The position numbers and the translations under genes were made by a program. From contig NZ_CP055263.1 of NCBI RefSeq assembly GCF_014217835.1, positions 372,001-436,000 on the forward strand: DNA of 64,000 bases, written 5' to 3'. This DNA is from Metabacillus sp. KUDC1714 (GTDB taxonomy: Bacteria > Bacillota > Bacilli > Bacillales > Bacillaceae). Position 1 is the stretch's first letter; each line of letters opens with the position of its first letter. The notes under the pieces are model-generated. The model worked only from the letters and a program-made list of their open reading frames with translations, ran no database searches and had not been told where the DNA came from. Shown piece after piece: positions 1 through 10,398 of this stretch.

Positions 1-5
1 TCTAT

Positions 6-14
6 CCCCCTTCT
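6..14 (-). promoter_or_regulatory. Probable leuA ribosome binding site at window edge
   Basis: On the minus strand AGAAGGGGG lies a few bases from the edge, so a coding start is expected just outside the window. In Bacillus ilv-leu operons leuA follows ilvC, so leuA is the likely gene; the gene itself is not visible. Confidence 0.5.
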
Positions 15-113
15 AGTGATTTAATTTAGTAGACTTGCTTCCAAGGAGCTAGCCCGATTACTGAGCTGTTTTTGACTTCTTTACGATTTCTTAAACTGCT
101 AATAAATCACTTT

Positions 114-143
114 TTAATGAAGCAGGAAAACCTGCTTCATTAA
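114..143. other. Perfect 13-bp inverted repeat between ilvC and leuA
   Basis: Two perfectly complementary 13-base arms (TTAATGAAGCAGG and its complement) flank a 4-base loop. There is no T tract on the operon strand, so it does not look like a terminator. In the mRNA it would be a stable stem-loop just after ilvC, which could protect the ilvC 3' end or mark a processing site between ilvC and leuA. That role is inferred. The rest of the 1-252 gap shows nothing else I recognise. Confidence 0.6.
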
Positions 144-252
144 CGACAATGCCGAGTTTTTCTAGCTATTTATGCAATCTCACGCATTTATTTAACATTA
201 AGTTTAAGCCTTTTTAGATTGTTCGCCATCACGGAGCGTTGTAACAAAAAGG

Positions 253-1341
<1,089 letters not shown>

Positions 1342-1377
1342 TTAAAACCTGTGTTATTCAGGTAAGATCGCTAACTT

Positions 1378-1893
1378 TTATACAATTGATATTGGAACTT
1401 CTTTTACAGATCTTTGAGTTCCGCGAGTGAAAGCTGTGGTTCCAGTTCGTGCAATTTCTTTGATTCCATAAGGTTTCAATAAATCTATTAAAACTTCAAT
1501 TTTCTCAGGTTCGCCTGTTACTTGAACAACAACACTTTCTCGGCTGACATCAATGACTGAAGCACGGAATGGTTGAATGAGTCCTTGAAGCTCCATTCTT
1601 GTCGCTGGAGTGGACATTACTTTAATTAACGCCAGCTCTCTTGATACAATTGAATGTGCTGTAATATCAGTAACCTTAATCACATCAATTTGCTTATTCA
1701 ATTGCTTCGTGATTTGCTCGACTTCTTTTTCTTCTTGAACATTTACAACAAGTGTCATTCGTGAAACACCTTCTGTTTCAGCATGACCTACTGTTATGCT
1801 CTCAATATTGAAATGTCTTTTTGAAAATAAACCTGTAATTCTATTTAAAACTCCAGTTTGATTAAGAACTGTTAATGAGATGATTCTTTTCAT
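1378..1893 (-). CDS. ilvH: Acetolactate synthase small (regulatory) subunit
   Basis: Regulatory subunit of acetohydroxyacid synthase. It activates the catalytic IlvB subunit and gives feedback inhibition by valine. The 171 residues comprise an N-terminal ACT domain (about 1-75, beginning [19 protein letters not shown]) and a C-terminal ACT-like domain. Its ATG overlaps the ilvB TGA in ATGA, so the two are translationally coupled, as expected for a holoenzyme pair. Confidence 0.96.
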   Translation of the reverse strand: MKRIISLTVLNQTGVLNRITGLFSKRHFNIESITVGHAETEGVSRMTLVVNVQEEKEVEQITKQLNKQIDVIKVTDITAHSIVSRELALIKVMSTPATRMELQGLIQPFRASVIDVSRESVVVQVTGEPEKIEVLIDLLKPYGIKEIARTGTTAFTRGTQRSVKEVPISIV

Positions 1894-3614
1894 AGTTTAA
1901 CACCTACCATTTCATGCAACCCTTTTCCAGAGGCTACCATAGGATAGACATTTTCATTCTTACAAACATGTATATCTAAAAGTACTGGTTCATCTGAAGT
2001 GATAGCTTCTTTCAATTTCTCTTCCCAGCCTTCATCACTTTTCTCAATACGAGCACTTTTAATACCGTAAGCTTCAGATAGTTTAACGAAATCTGGTTGA
2101 GATACGAATTTCGAATGAGAGTATCTTTCTTCGTAAAATAATTCTTGCCACTGTCTCACCATACCTAAAGCTCCGTTATTTAAAATAACAACTTTAATAG
2201 GTAAGTTTAATTCATGAATGACTGAAAGCTCTTGAAGTGTCATTTGGAAACCACCATCACCTAAAACTGCAACTACAGTTGATTCTCGATCAGCTAATTG
2301 TGCTCCAATTGCTGCTGGTAGGCCAAAGCCCATTGTTCCAAGTCCTCCAGATGTTACCCATTTATTAGGATTTTTAAAGTTATAATATTGGGCTGCCCAC
2401 ATTTGATGCTGACCTACATCAGTTGTAACGATTGCTTCACCTTTTGTCCACTTGTGAATAAGCTCTAAGATATTTTGTGGTTTTAACTCTGTATCACTAT
2501 CGTTATAAACCAATGGATATTCTTGCTTATTATTAGCGAGTTGTTCATTCCATTCCTTATTATCGCCTTGTTTTCCGTCTTGTTTTATTAATTGCTCTAA
2601 AACAAGCTTTGCATCACCAACGATAGGGATTTGAGTTGGAACATTCTTCCCAATCTCTGCAGGATCGATATCAATATGAGCAACTGTTGCTTTTTTCGCG
2701 AAATGCTCTAAGTTACCAGTAACTCGGTCATCAAACCTTGCCCCAATACTGATCAGTAAGTCACAGTCATATAGAGCCATGTTAGCTGTATAAGTACCAT
2801 GCATTCCAGCCATTCCTAAAAATAAAGAATGATCTGCTGGGAATCCCCCTAAGCCTAGTAACGTGTTTGCAACAGGTATTTGCTGTTGTTCTACGTATTT
2901 TATTAGCTCTTCGGATCCATTTGCGTGTAAAACACCTGCTCCTGCTAAAATGACTGGTTTTTTCGCTCTACTTACAGCTTCCACTAATTTGCGAATTTGT
3001 AAATAATTTGGTTCACTATTTGGTTGATATCCTGGTAGATTAACAGGCATATCATAGCTAAATTCCCCTTCAAAAATCGCAATATCTTTAGGAATATCAA
3101 TTAATACTGGACCAGGTCTACCTGTTGTCGCAATATGAAATGCTTCTTTAATAATTCTTGGGAGTTCACTTACTTCACGAACTTGATAGTTATGTTTTGT
3201 AATTGGAGTTGTGATCCCCAAAATATCAGCTTCTTGGAAAGCATCTGAACCGATTACACTAGAAGCAACCTGCCCTGTAAAAACTACTAATGGTAATGAG
3301 TCAATCATCGCATCTGTTAATCCAGTAACTAAATTTGTAGCACCTGGACCAGATGTAGCAATCACAACGCCAGGCTTACCAGAGATGCGTGCATAACCTT
3401 CTGCTGCGTGTATACCACCTTGTTCATGTCGAGTTAATACGTGGTTCATACCTGAATCGTATAAGCTATCATAAATAGGTAATACAGCACCACCAGGATA
3501 ACCGAAAATTACTTCAACTTTTTCCTGTTTAAGTGCTTCAATCAGCATTAATGACCCTGACATTGTGTTTGTACATTTGGCAGTTGAGCTATTCAACTGT
3601 ACATTTGTACTCAT
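1890..3614 (-). CDS. ilvB: Acetolactate synthase large (catalytic) subunit
   Basis: Thiamine-diphosphate enzyme that condenses two pyruvates, or pyruvate with 2-oxobutyrate, as the first step of branched-chain amino acid synthesis. The 574 residues show the N-terminal PYR domain ([12 protein letters not shown], catalytic Glu in RHEQGG), a central FAD/DHAP-like domain and a C-terminal PP domain with the ThDP motif GDGGFQM...NN. The ATG follows AGGGAGGAAAG. First gene of the operon; expression is set by the T-box leader, a CcpA box and probably CodY upstream. Confidence 0.97.
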   Translation of the reverse strand: MSTNVQLNSSTAKCTNTMSGSLMLIEALKQEKVEVIFGYPGGAVLPIYDSLYDSGMNHVLTRHEQGGIHAAEGYARISGKPGVVIATSGPGATNLVTGLTDAMIDSLPLVVFTGQVASSVIGSDAFQEADILGITTPITKHNYQVREVSELPRIIKEAFHIATTGRPGPVLIDIPKDIAIFEGEFSYDMPVNLPGYQPNSEPNYLQIRKLVEAVSRAKKPVILAGAGVLHANGSEELIKYVEQQQIPVANTLLGLGGFPADHSLFLGMAGMHGTYTANMALYDCDLLISIGARFDDRVTGNLEHFAKKATVAHIDIDPAEIGKNVPTQIPIVGDAKLVLEQLIKQDGKQGDNKEWNEQLANNKQEYPLVYNDSDTELKPQNILELIHKWTKGEAIVTTDVGQHQMWAAQYYNFKNPNKWVTSGGLGTMGFGLPAAIGAQLADRESTVVAVLGDGGFQMTLQELSVIHELNLPIKVVILNNGALGMVRQWQELFYEERYSHSKFVSQPDFVKLSEAYGIKSARIEKSDEGWEEKLKEAITSDEPVLLDIHVCKNENVYPMVASGKGLHEMVGVKL

Positions 3615-3675
3615 TTTCTTTCCTCCCTTAGCAGGCTACTAGCCTTCGTGTTATTGTATTAACAAAACAGCATAT

Positions 3676-4045
3676 AAAAAACCTTCCCACCCCTCATAAG
3701 ACTCCACATAACTTTGTGTGTCAAAGGGGCAAAAAGGTTAATAAACTTTTTCGCGGTACCACCCTTCTTCATGGTCAAAAAGCGACCACCTTACGAACAG
3801 ATTTACTGTTCACTTTGATAACGAGTACCGAAGAATGGGACCCGGTTAATCTTACTAACATTCAGATTAACACTCAGAGGCGAGTTCATCATTTGGGAGT
3901 ATCACCGGCTTCCAGCTACCCCGGTTCTCTGTTGAATACTTTTCCAAAGACTACTTATCCTCTTCACTGCTTTATGATATGAGAATAGAAAACTCTGAGA
4001 CTTTTGATCGAATTTTCTACACTTTTTTAAATGTTCGTGTAACTT
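3676..4045 (-). ncRNA. T-box leader (leucine) of the ilv-leu operon
   Basis: The leader has the conserved T-box sequence AAGGGTGGTACCGCG (3752-3766). Stem I carries AGTA-type bases and a specifier triplet CTC (Leu) at 3882-3884 in the context GAACTCGCC. The intrinsic terminator at 3676-3739 pairs AACCTT and CCCCT with AGGGG and AAGGTT before a run of T. Uncharged tRNA-Leu is expected to stabilise the antiterminator and allow ilvB transcription. The specifier is read from alignment of motifs, not from folding. Confidence 0.92.
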
Positions 4046-4056
4046 TATTTGAACTT

Positions 4057-4085
4057 ATATTACGCTCTATAAATGCAAGTGTCAA
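4057..4085 (-). promoter_or_regulatory. Sigma-A promoter of ilvB leader
   Basis: TTGACA (4080-4085) and TAATAT (4057-4062) are separated by 17 bases on the minus strand. The start site is predicted near 4050, right at the beginning of the T-box leader. Confidence 0.85.
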
Positions 4086-4130
4086 CAGTGTTTTACGAAT
4101 TATTTGATAATTTAGATTTATCATTTTTGT

Positions 4131-4144
4131 TGTATACGCTTTCA
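4131..4144. promoter_or_regulatory. CcpA-binding cre site upstream of ilvB
   Basis: TGTATACGCTTTCA fits the cre consensus TGWAANCGNTNWCA with one mismatch. It lies about 80-95 bases upstream of the predicted start, similar to the activating cre of the B. subtilis ilv-leu operon. CcpA activation is inferred. Confidence 0.65.
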
Positions 4145-4178
4145 TTATTGATATAAATGGAAAGGCTAATTTTATTTT

Positions 4179-4193
4179 TTTTTGCTGAAAATA
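4179..4193. promoter_or_regulatory. Possible CodY box upstream of ilvB
   Basis: The minus-strand sequence TATTTTCAGCAAAAA matches the CodY consensus AATTTTCWGAAAATT at 11 of 15 positions. CodY control of ilv-leu is well established in Bacillus, but this site is only a sequence resemblance. The stretch from here to the tRNA terminator (4200-4400) is AT-rich with repeated TGTTACAT-like words and no gene that I can see. Confidence 0.35.
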
Positions 4194-4404
4194 AAAATTC
4201 GTATCTGAGGAGGTTATTCTAAAACCTGTAATTTTATAACATTTAAAAGATAAGAGGTCCGAGAGATCATAGTGAACTTTCGTTATGTATATGTTACATG
4301 GTAAATGTTACATTGTGTACTAACATGTAAGGTAATCTTCCATATTTTTCAGATGATTGAGCCGTTAAATTTCGGAAAGTAAAAAGTTCATTGTATTTAA
4401 GAAA

Positions 4405-4436
4405 ACAAAAAACCTTTCATTTTGTAATGAAAGGTT
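4405..4436 (-). terminator. Terminator downstream of tRNA-Arg
   Basis: A 10-bp stem AACCTTTCAT/ATGAAAGGTT with a 6-base loop is followed on the minus strand by a T-rich run. Confidence 0.85.
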
Positions 4437-4450
4437 GAGTATGTAATAAG

Positions 4451-4527
4451 TGGCGTCCCAGGAGAGATTCGAACTCCCGACCGTACGCTTAGAAGGCGTA
4501 TGCTCTATCCAGCTGAGCTACTGGGAC
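4451..4527 (-). tRNA. tRNA-Arg (anticodon TCT)
   Basis: The 77-base gene has acceptor GTCCCAG pairing with CTGGGAC, a T arm containing GGTTCGAATC-type sequence (GAGTTCGAATC) and an encoded CCA. The anticodon stem TACGC/GCGTA closes the loop CTTCTAA, giving anticodon TCT, which reads AGA. It is followed by its own terminator and is transcribed separately from the flanking operons. Confidence 0.97.
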
Positions 4528-4670
4528 ATTTAAGTACTTTATTCAGTTAAGCAACTGACTGTGTGTTTAATTTGTTATTTTCACAATAATCATCAGCGAC
4601 ATTTATTATTATATTTTCAAATGATGTAAAAGTCAACAACTTATCTTAACTTTTTTGAAATTATCTTAAA

Positions 4671-4689
4671 GAGGGAAATGATCCCCCTC
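4671..4689 (-). terminator. Weak terminator after ysnB
   Basis: A short hairpin (GAGGG/CCCTC with an imperfect inner part) starts just past the ysnB stop and is followed by a T-rich but broken run on the minus strand. Confidence 0.4.
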
Positions 4690-4696
4690 ATATTTA

Positions 4697-5209
4697 CTAT
4701 TCAAGCGTAAACTGCCGAGAAATTTCTTCAAGTTTCTGTCCATTAACTTCAAAAAATGTAACCTTTGCTAATGTATTTTCCATATCAAGTATAGCATACG
4801 TTTTCTGTCTTCGCAGTACTGGAAGCCTGATACTACCAGGATTAATAAAAAGAACACCATCAATGATCTCAGCACCTGCAATATGTGAGTGTCCATAACA
4901 AGCAACTTTCGCATTTACCTCTAATGCTCGGTATTTTAAATTCATTAATGTTGCTTTAACGTTATATAAATGCCCATGTGTCATATACAGAATATTTTCA
5001 CCAAGATCTTCAATTATCTCATCAGGCAAATTTGAACCAAAATCACAATTACCTTTAACAACTTTAAATGCCATTAACTCCGAACTCTCAGCTGATAATT
5101 CAGAGTCCCCACAATGAAGCATATAATCAACCTCATCGATATGACGGTTTTTAATGTCATCTATTTCAGTTGTTAAGCCATGGCTATCACTCATTATTAA
5201 AACTTTCAT
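4697..5209 (-). CDS. ysnB: Metallophosphoesterase of the YfcE/MJ0936 family
   Basis: A 170-residue phosphodiesterase-fold protein with the calcineurin-type metal ligands in order: DSH (D8, H10), GDSE near residue 36, GNCD near 54, THGH near 77 and GHSH near 107. Family members hydrolyse artificial phosphodiesters in vitro; the natural substrate is unknown. It ends the rph-rdgB-ysnB run, 18 bases after rdgB, an arrangement shared with B. subtilis. Family assignment is firm, physiological role is not known. Confidence 0.9.
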   Translation of the reverse strand: MKVLIMSDSHGLTTEIDDIKNRHIDEVDYMLHCGDSELSAESSELMAFKVVKGNCDFGSNLPDEIIEDLGENILYMTHGHLYNVKATLMNLKYRALEVNAKVACYGHSHIAGAEIIDGVLFINPGSIRLPVLRRQKTYAILDMENTLAKVTFFEVNGQKLEEISRQFTLE

Positions 5210-5227
5210 TATACACGCCGCCCCATT

Positions 5228-5821
5228 TTAAGAGTGTTTGATGACTTCTATTACTTTTTTTAATGCCACTGCACGATGACTAATCTGATTTTTTTCCTCT
5301 TTCGTCAAGTTTGCCATTGTTTGATTTCTATTCTTTAATATGAAGATCGGGTCATAACCAAACCCATTCTCCCCTTGTGGCTCTGTTGCGATATACCCTT
5401 CACATGTACCTACAACTGTTTTTGTTTTTTCACCTGGTATTGATATAGCTAACGCACAAATAAACCTCGCAGAACGGTCCTCTAGAGCATGTACATCTGA
5501 TAAGTCTTCAAGTACTTTATTTATATTGGATTGATCATTTTTATCTGGTCCTGCGTAGCGTGCAGAAAATATCCCCGGCTTACCACCTAGATAATCGATC
5601 GCTAATCCAGAATCATCTGCAATTGTCATTCTCTGATAATGCATTGCAATTGCCTCTGCTTTTAATATTGCATTTTCTTCAAATGACTTTCCTGTCTCTT
5701 CTACATCTATTGAATCAGGATAATCTAGAAGTGATTGAACACGGAAACCAATTGGAGCTAACAATGCTTCAAATTCTTTTACTTTCCCTTGATTTTTTGT
5801 GGCAATAATTATCTCTTTCAC
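5228..5821 (-). CDS. rdgB: dITP/XTP pyrophosphatase (HAM1 family)
   Basis: House-cleaning NTPase that removes ITP, dITP and XTP before they enter nucleic acids. The 197 residues include the substrate motif [12 protein letters not shown] at 7-18, a central DDSGL (near 69) and FGYDPIF toward the C-terminus. The GTG start overlaps the rph TGA in GTGA, so translation is coupled. Called ysnA in B. subtilis. Confidence 0.95.
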   Translation of the reverse strand: MKEIIIATKNQGKVKEFEALLAPIGFRVQSLLDYPDSIDVEETGKSFEENAILKAEAIAMHYQRMTIADDSGLAIDYLGGKPGIFSARYAGPDKNDQSNINKVLEDLSDVHALEDRSARFICALAISIPGEKTKTVVGTCEGYIATEPQGENGFGYDPIFILKNRNQTMANLTKEEKNQISHRAVALKKVIEVIKHS

Positions 5822-6585
5822 TTTGTACCAACCTGCTTTTTCATGTTTTCCGACACAATAAGTGATAGATCCCCTAGTGCCTCTTTCTGATGCTCAACAA
5901 GTGATTGAATTCCCTGTTCAGCGAGATCAAGCATACTGTTCAATTGTTGCCTTGTGAATGTTGATTCTTCCCCTGTGCCCTGCAACTCAACAAGATTACC
6001 TTGTGAAGTCATAATGACATTCATGTCTACTTGGGCACTTGAATCCTCAATATAATTTAAATCTAAGATCTCTCCATGCTCTTTGTCAACCCCAACTGAA
6101 ACGGCAGCAAGATAATCTGTAATAGGTAACACCTTAAGTTTACCGCCATTTACTAATTTTCCAAGAGCTAATGTCATTGCAATAAATGCACCTGTAATCG
6201 ATGCCGTTCGTGTTCCGCCATCAGCTTGTATGACATCACAGTCGATCCAAATCGTTCTTTCACCTAATTCTTTTAGGTCTACAACAGCACGTAATGCCCT
6301 ACCTATTAACCGTTGTATTTCCATTGTCCGACCACTGATCTTCCCTTTTGAGGACTCTCTTACCGTGCGTTGGTTAGTCGCTCTCGGGAGCATAGAATAC
6401 TCAGCAGTAATCCAACCTTTGCCTTCACCACGCATAAAATGAGGTACTCTGTCTTCGATACTTGCGTTACATATTACCTTCGTTTCTCCGAAGGTAATTA
6501 ATACTGAACCCTCTGGGTGAATGACAAAATCCTTTACTATGTCAATTTTTCTTAATTGATTTACTCTTCGACCATCATGTCTCAT
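5818..6585 (-). CDS. rph: Ribonuclease PH
   Basis: Phosphorolytic 3'-5' exoribonuclease that trims tRNA 3' ends as a hexamer. Single RNase PH domain with [32 protein letters not shown] and the phosphate-site region ELQGTGEE. The start is taken at MRHDGRR, 9 residues into the longer frame, because GGAGGG sits at the right distance upstream and the family begins MRHDGR; this gives 255 residues. First gene of rph-rdgB-ysnB. Confidence 0.95.
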   Translation of the reverse strand: MRHDGRRVNQLRKIDIVKDFVIHPEGSVLITFGETKVICNASIEDRVPHFMRGEGKGWITAEYSMLPRATNQRTVRESSKGKISGRTMEIQRLIGRALRAVVDLKELGERTIWIDCDVIQADGGTRTASITGAFIAMTLALGKLVNGGKLKVLPITDYLAAVSVGVDKEHGEILDLNYIEDSSAQVDMNVIMTSQGNLVELQGTGEESTFTRQQLNSMLDLAEQGIQSLVEHQKEALGDLSLIVSENMKKQVGTK

Positions 6586-6627
6586 TCCAAATTCCCTCCA
6601 ATGAAAGTCCACTTTTTTTATGTATAA

Positions 6628-6657
6628 ACAAGAAAGAAGAGGCAGCTTTTAGAAGCA
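6628..6657 (-). terminator. Possible weak terminator after gerM
   Basis: An imperfect hairpin (GAGG...CCTC with an inner GCTT/AAGC) is followed by a pyrimidine-rich run. It would only partly separate gerM from rph. Confidence 0.35.
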
Positions 6658-6699
6658 TACCTCTTTTTACCCTTTTTATAGTATATCAAAAACTTATTA

Positions 6700-7770
6700 T
6701 TAAAAACTACCTGTGTTCACTTTAGCAGGTCTTGTAACAGGTTCTGTTAGCTTTTCTCCATTTTCATTTATTAATTCTGCTTTTCCATTGACAGTTACAG
6801 CCACACTTTCAATTCCTTGTTGTTCAGTTAATGTCAATACAAGAGATTGAAGTACATTAGAAGATATTATTTTTTGTTCTTCATCAGAGCTTCCATAAAT
6901 TGATTCGTTAAAATCTAATGTTACTTTTCCATCTTCATATTTTGGTGCACTTAATAATTCAACACCATTTTGGAAGTCACTTATTAGACTTGTTGAAGCA
7001 GTCGGACCCTCAACAAGTTCTTCTACAGCAGAAACAATTGAATCTGTTTCAGTATTGCTAACACGCTTTGTTACTGGTACAAAGTACTGTTGACCATCTG
7101 ATTCAGCAGTGTAATAAACTGTTAACGGATGAGTATTTGTAATATCAACTACATCACTTGAATCAAGGTTGATCCCACTATCACGGGTAACACCATCTTG
7201 AATTGGTGTACCATTTACAGGCATTTCTTTCTGTTCATGACCGTTCACCCATATTTTCACTTTTTCTACAGAGTCAAACTGAGTTAAGGTCCATGTAATT
7301 GCTTGTAAAATCTTTGCTTCATCCTCTTTTTTATAAGCATTAAATTCCTTAGAGAAGTCAGCTACTGCTACTCCATCTTTAATATCCACTCCTAAAACCT
7401 GTGTGTCCTGAGGAAGAACTGCTTTGAATCCATTAGGAAGAATATTAGAAACTGGTCCACCTTCTACTAAATATTCTAAAGCTTGTTTTGCAACACTCTT
7501 CGTTTCAGGGAGATTCATCGAATAAGGGACAACAAATCCATTTTTATCAATTAAGTATAATTGACTCGTCACCTTTTCAGCTGCTTCTTCACCTTTTACA
7601 TCTTCTACTTTACCTTCCGAATCTAACTGTTCCCCCTCTTCTTTAAACGTCACATCTTGAGGTGGATCAATTTCTTTTGTAGCTTGTTCTGCATTGAATA
7701 AACCACAACCAGAGAGTAGCATGGATGACGCAATGACAGTGATTGCAATCTGTTTGTTGAATTTAGACAT
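6700..7770 (-). CDS. gerM: Spore germination/sporulation lipoprotein GerM
   Basis: Mother-cell-made lipoprotein needed in Bacillus for engulfment and for spore germination; it helps place the SpoIIIA-Q channel. The sequence shows a signal peptide with lipobox LSGC (C22), an acidic linker, and two GerMN domains (about 85-190 and 225-345), both with the repeated pattern YLVEGG/ELVEGP...VLGVDIKDGVAVADFSKEF. The 356-residue length is normal. Sigma-E control is known for the family, but I could not place a convincing sigma-E promoter here. Confidence 0.93.
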   Translation of the reverse strand: MSKFNKQIAITVIASSMLLSGCGLFNAEQATKEIDPPQDVTFKEEGEQLDSEGKVEDVKGEEAAEKVTSQLYLIDKNGFVVPYSMNLPETKSVAKQALEYLVEGGPVSNILPNGFKAVLPQDTQVLGVDIKDGVAVADFSKEFNAYKKEDEAKILQAITWTLTQFDSVEKVKIWVNGHEQKEMPVNGTPIQDGVTRDSGINLDSSDVVDITNTHPLTVYYTAESDGQQYFVPVTKRVSNTETDSIVSAVEELVEGPTASTSLISDFQNGVELLSAPKYEDGKVTLDFNESIYGSSDEEQKIISSNVLQSLVLTLTEQQGIESVAVTVNGKAELINENGEKLTEPVTRPAKVNTGSF

Positions 7771-7916
7771 TAAAATCCCTCCAAAGGCAGTTTGTACTAC
7801 TATGTATACGAGCTATTATTTGTTTTAGACCGATTATTTGTACAAACTTTCTAAAAGTGGGAAGAGCTTAATTTAGTTCACAATAAAAGGCGTATATATA
7901 AATTGATACAAAATAA

Positions 7917-7942
7917 AACACGATGTCCATTAACACCGTGTT
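7917..7942 (-). terminator. Terminator after murI
   Basis: A 9-bp stem with one mismatch (AACACGGTG/CATCGTGTT) and an 8-base loop precede TTATTTT on the minus strand. Confidence 0.75.
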
Positions 7943-7953
7943 TCTAAAGATTT

Positions 7954-8775
7954 TTAAGCTTTTAAATTCTCTACATTATCCAATGAAATTGTGCGGATAT
8001 TTTCAATAGGATGTTCAAACCATTTAGTAGCAATTTTCTCAAATAATTTTTGAGGTCCTGTTGTTAAGAACAAATGCTCACGTTTACCAGAAGATTGATT
8101 TAGAGCCTTTTTAAACGATAAAATCGTACTAACCTCTCTAGCAGTTTCATCACCAGAACAAATAATTCTTACCGCTTGTCCCATAAATTCCTCGATATGA
8201 TGCTGAAGAATTGGATAATGTGTGCACCCGAGAATTAGCGTGTCTATTTTAAGATCTTTAAAAGAAGCTAATGATTCTTCAACAATTAACTCTGCTTCTT
8301 TCCCTTCATATTCACCACTTTCAACTAGTGGCACAAATTTAGGGCATGCTAAGCTCTCTATAGTTAAATTATTATTTAGCGTTTTAAGGGCTGTTTCATA
8401 AGCAGCACTTTTAATTGTATTCAATGTTCCAATAACACCGATTTGTTCATTTTTCGTTACTTTTACAGCCGTTCTAGCTCCTGGGAAAATAACTCCAATA
8501 ACAGGAATGTTTACTTTTTCTTGAATTTCATGTAGAGCGATAGCTGTGGCTGTATTGCAAGCAATGACTAGCATTTTTATATGATGATTTTCTAATAAGT
8601 AATTTGTTAATTCCCACGTGAAACGACGTACCTCTTCAGCAGGCCTAGGACCATAAGGACACCGAGCTGTATCCCCTAAATAGATAATTTCTTCTTTTGG
8701 TAATTGTCTCATTATTTCTTTTGCAACTGTTAAACCGCCGACTCCAGAATCAATGACACCGATTGGACTTTTCAA
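7954..8775 (-). CDS. murI: Glutamate racemase (RacE type)
   Basis: Interconverts L- and D-glutamate to supply D-Glu for peptidoglycan. The 273 residues carry the paired active-site cysteines in ACNTA (C73) and GCTHYP (C184, with H186), and D9 in GVIDSGVGG. Starts with TTG after GAGGCG, 10 bases downstream of the MarR gene, so the two are probably cotranscribed. B. subtilis calls this gene racE. Confidence 0.95.
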   Translation of the reverse strand: MKSPIGVIDSGVGGLTVAKEIMRQLPKEEIIYLGDTARCPYGPRPAEEVRRFTWELTNYLLENHHIKMLVIACNTATAIALHEIQEKVNIPVIGVIFPGARTAVKVTKNEQIGVIGTLNTIKSAAYETALKTLNNNLTIESLACPKFVPLVESGEYEGKEAELIVEESLASFKDLKIDTLILGCTHYPILQHHIEEFMGQAVRIICSGDETAREVSTILSFKKALNQSSGKREHLFLTTGPQKLFEKIATKWFEHPIENIRTISLDNVENLKA

Positions 8776-8785
8776 ATAATTCGCC

Positions 8786-9235
8786 TCATTCTTCTCTCAT
8801 TTCATGTTGTAACTTGATTAACGATTTTTCCAAAATGGATAATTCTTTTTCTTCAAATGTAACGAGCATATCTTTTAAGTAATGTTGACGTTTAGCAATT
8901 ACTTCTTCAATAATACGTTCGCCCTCTTGTAATAAATGTATTCGTACAACTCTTCGATCTTTTGGGTCTTTCACTCTTAAGACTAATTGGTTTTTTTCCA
9001 TACGATCTACTAAATCTGTCGTTGTACTACACGCTAAGTACATTTTATTAGAAAGCTCACCAATTGTTAAGTCCCCATTTTCCCAAAGCCATTGTAAGGC
9101 AACGAATTGAGGGGGAGTGATGGTATAATCGTTTAATATTTCCCGGCCCTTTTGCTTTATAATAGCAGATATGTGACGTAGCGCCTTTTCTAGATCAGCT
9201 ACGGTTTGTTCGTTAACACTTGCATAATTTGTCAT
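8786..9235 (-). CDS. ysmB: MarR-family transcriptional regulator (YsmB-like)
   Basis: A 149-residue winged-helix protein of the MarR type: helix 1 dimerisation segment, HTH around [20 protein letters not shown], wing around [12 protein letters not shown], and C-terminal dimer helix. It sits between gerE and murI, as ysmB does in B. subtilis. The target and ligand are unknown. Start chosen at the ATG; a GTG immediately before it is equally possible. Confidence 0.88.
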   Translation of the reverse strand: MTNYASVNEQTVADLEKALRHISAIIKQKGREILNDYTITPPQFVALQWLWENGDLTIGELSNKMYLACSTTTDLVDRMEKNQLVLRVKDPKDRRVVRIHLLQEGERIIEEVIAKRQHYLKDMLVTFEEKELSILEKSLIKLQHEMREE

Positions 9236-9399
9236 CACTTAAAATCCTCACTAATTAGTTATGATATGCTTCTTATTAAGACAAACGAGCTTATCAATAC
9301 ATATTTTCCATGTTTTCTTTTAAAAATGCAAGTTACATATTTTCTCATTCAGCTAGTTTTTATGTAATACATTACTATTTTTTCTAAATATAATAATAA

Positions 9400-9428
9400 C
9401 CGGCTTCCTTACTGAAAAGGGTAGCCGG
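9400..9428 (-). terminator. Terminator after gerE
   Basis: Stem CCGGCT/AGCCGG plus inner pairs, followed by TTATTATTAT on the minus strand, lies right after the gerE stop. Confidence 0.6.
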
Positions 9429-9434
9429 TATTGG

Positions 9435-9659
9435 TTAGAGCTCTAGTTCACCCATTCTAAGGAGCTCAACAACCGCTTGAGAACGTCCCTTAACACCAAG
9501 CTTTTGCATCGCATTCGAGATATGGTTCCGAACCGTTTTTTCGCTTATGAAGAGCTCGCTAGCAATCTCCTTTGTTGTCTTATCTTGAACTAACAATTCG
9601 AATACTTCTCTCTCTCTTTTCGTGAGTAATGGCTTTGATTGAAACTCTTTCTCTTTCAA
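9435..9659 (-). CDS. gerE: Late mother-cell sporulation regulator GerE
   Basis: LuxR-type DNA-binding protein that activates or represses sigma-K-dependent coat genes late in sporulation. The 74 residues are essentially one helix-turn-helix domain ([20 protein letters not shown]... [14 protein letters not shown]), the same length as B. subtilis GerE. Translation starts at TTG, 9 bases after AAGGAGGG. A sigma-K-like promoter lies upstream. Confidence 0.97.
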   Translation of the reverse strand: MKEKEFQSKPLLTKREREVFELLVQDKTTKEIASELFISEKTVRNHISNAMQKLGVKGRSQAVVELLRMGELEL

Positions 9660-9723
9660 GTATTGTAACCCTCCTTGCTAAGGTGAGAGCTGATCAAACG
9701 TATGGGTATATATTTAGTCAACA

Positions 9724-9751
9724 TATACTATGTGTTTCCAAGGGCCACTGT
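9724..9751 (-). promoter_or_regulatory. Sigma-K-type promoter of gerE
   Basis: CATAGTATA fits the -10 form CATANNNTA, and AC lies 17 bases upstream, the spacing of sigma-K promoters. The predicted start is about 55 bases before the gerE start codon. Sigma-K control of gerE is established in B. subtilis. Confidence 0.65.
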
Positions 9752-9793
9752 GACAGAAAGATGAAGGAAAATATCCTAAACAACGTCTATTTT

Positions 9794-10261
9794 TTACAAT
9801 TTTGCTAGTTCTTCTAATTCGTGCATTCTCTTTTTATCTTCTTGAGACCACGGAACACTTTTGCCCGTATGCTTTGCAATCTGTACGACAGTTCCTCGCC
9901 CTACAAAAAGACTCTCCCTGTTTTGATTTATTCCTAAGTAATTCAAATCAACAGATGATGTTCCAATTCGATTTATTTTCACACATAAGGTGATTTCGTC
10001 ATCAAAAAATCCTTGTTGTAAAAATCACATTGTAAGTTGGCAACAACTGGAATTTTTATCCATTTGAACTCATCCAGGCTTGCATATGCCAATTTTCTTA
10101 AAAAATTAGATCCTCCTTTCTTCAAAGTATGTAAAAGGAGCCGTGTTGTTCATATGTCCAAACATATCTGTTTTAGAAAATCTAATTTTTATTAGATAGG
10201 AAAAAGAAAAACTATTTCTGTACGATTCGTCAAAACAGTCAATATATGAAATACTTTTCAA
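9794..10261 (-). pseudogene. ysmA: Broken acyl-CoA thioesterase gene (ysmA), two frameshifts
   Basis: Three minus-strand frames join into one hot-dog thioesterase. The first piece holds KIRFSKTDMFGHMNNT...TYFEERRI (the catalytic Asp-containing segment). The second, one frame over, reads NFLRKLAYASLDEFKWI then PVVANLQCDFYN. The third reads FFDDEITLCVKINRIGTSS to the end GRGTVVQIAKHTGKSVPW. The first shift sits beside a T6 run after ERRI, the second in GATTTTTTGATG. Together the parts make a normal-size enzyme at the place ysmA occupies in B. subtilis. Either the gene is dead or both shifts are homopolymer sequencing errors. The N-terminal start is uncertain: a TTG at 10261 is used here. Confidence 0.8.
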
Positions 10262-10353
10262 AATGTTCCTTTCTTTCACAACACATATTTCTAATGCCAA
10301 TAAATATCGTTTAACGTTTTAGCTAGCCAATAATGTAATGCCTTATCTTGCAG

Positions 10354-10381
10354 AAAAAGGACTGACTTAAAAAGTCAGCCC
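10354..10381 (-). terminator. Terminator of the sdhCAB operon
   Basis: Stem GGGCTGACT/AGTCAGTCC, followed by CTTTTTC on the minus strand, comes 18 bases after the sdhB stop. Confidence 0.85.
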
Positions 10382-10398
10382 TTCTTCATATAAAACAA

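Noticed and set aside
3716..3982. Plus-strand open frame across the ilv T-box
   Set aside because: It is antisense to a conserved structured leader and has no coding character.
4200..4400. TnrA-like site or direct-repeat operator in the TGTTACAT-rich stretch
   Set aside because: The repeated words do not fit the TnrA palindrome spacing and lie far from the ilv promoter; AT-rich chance is enough.
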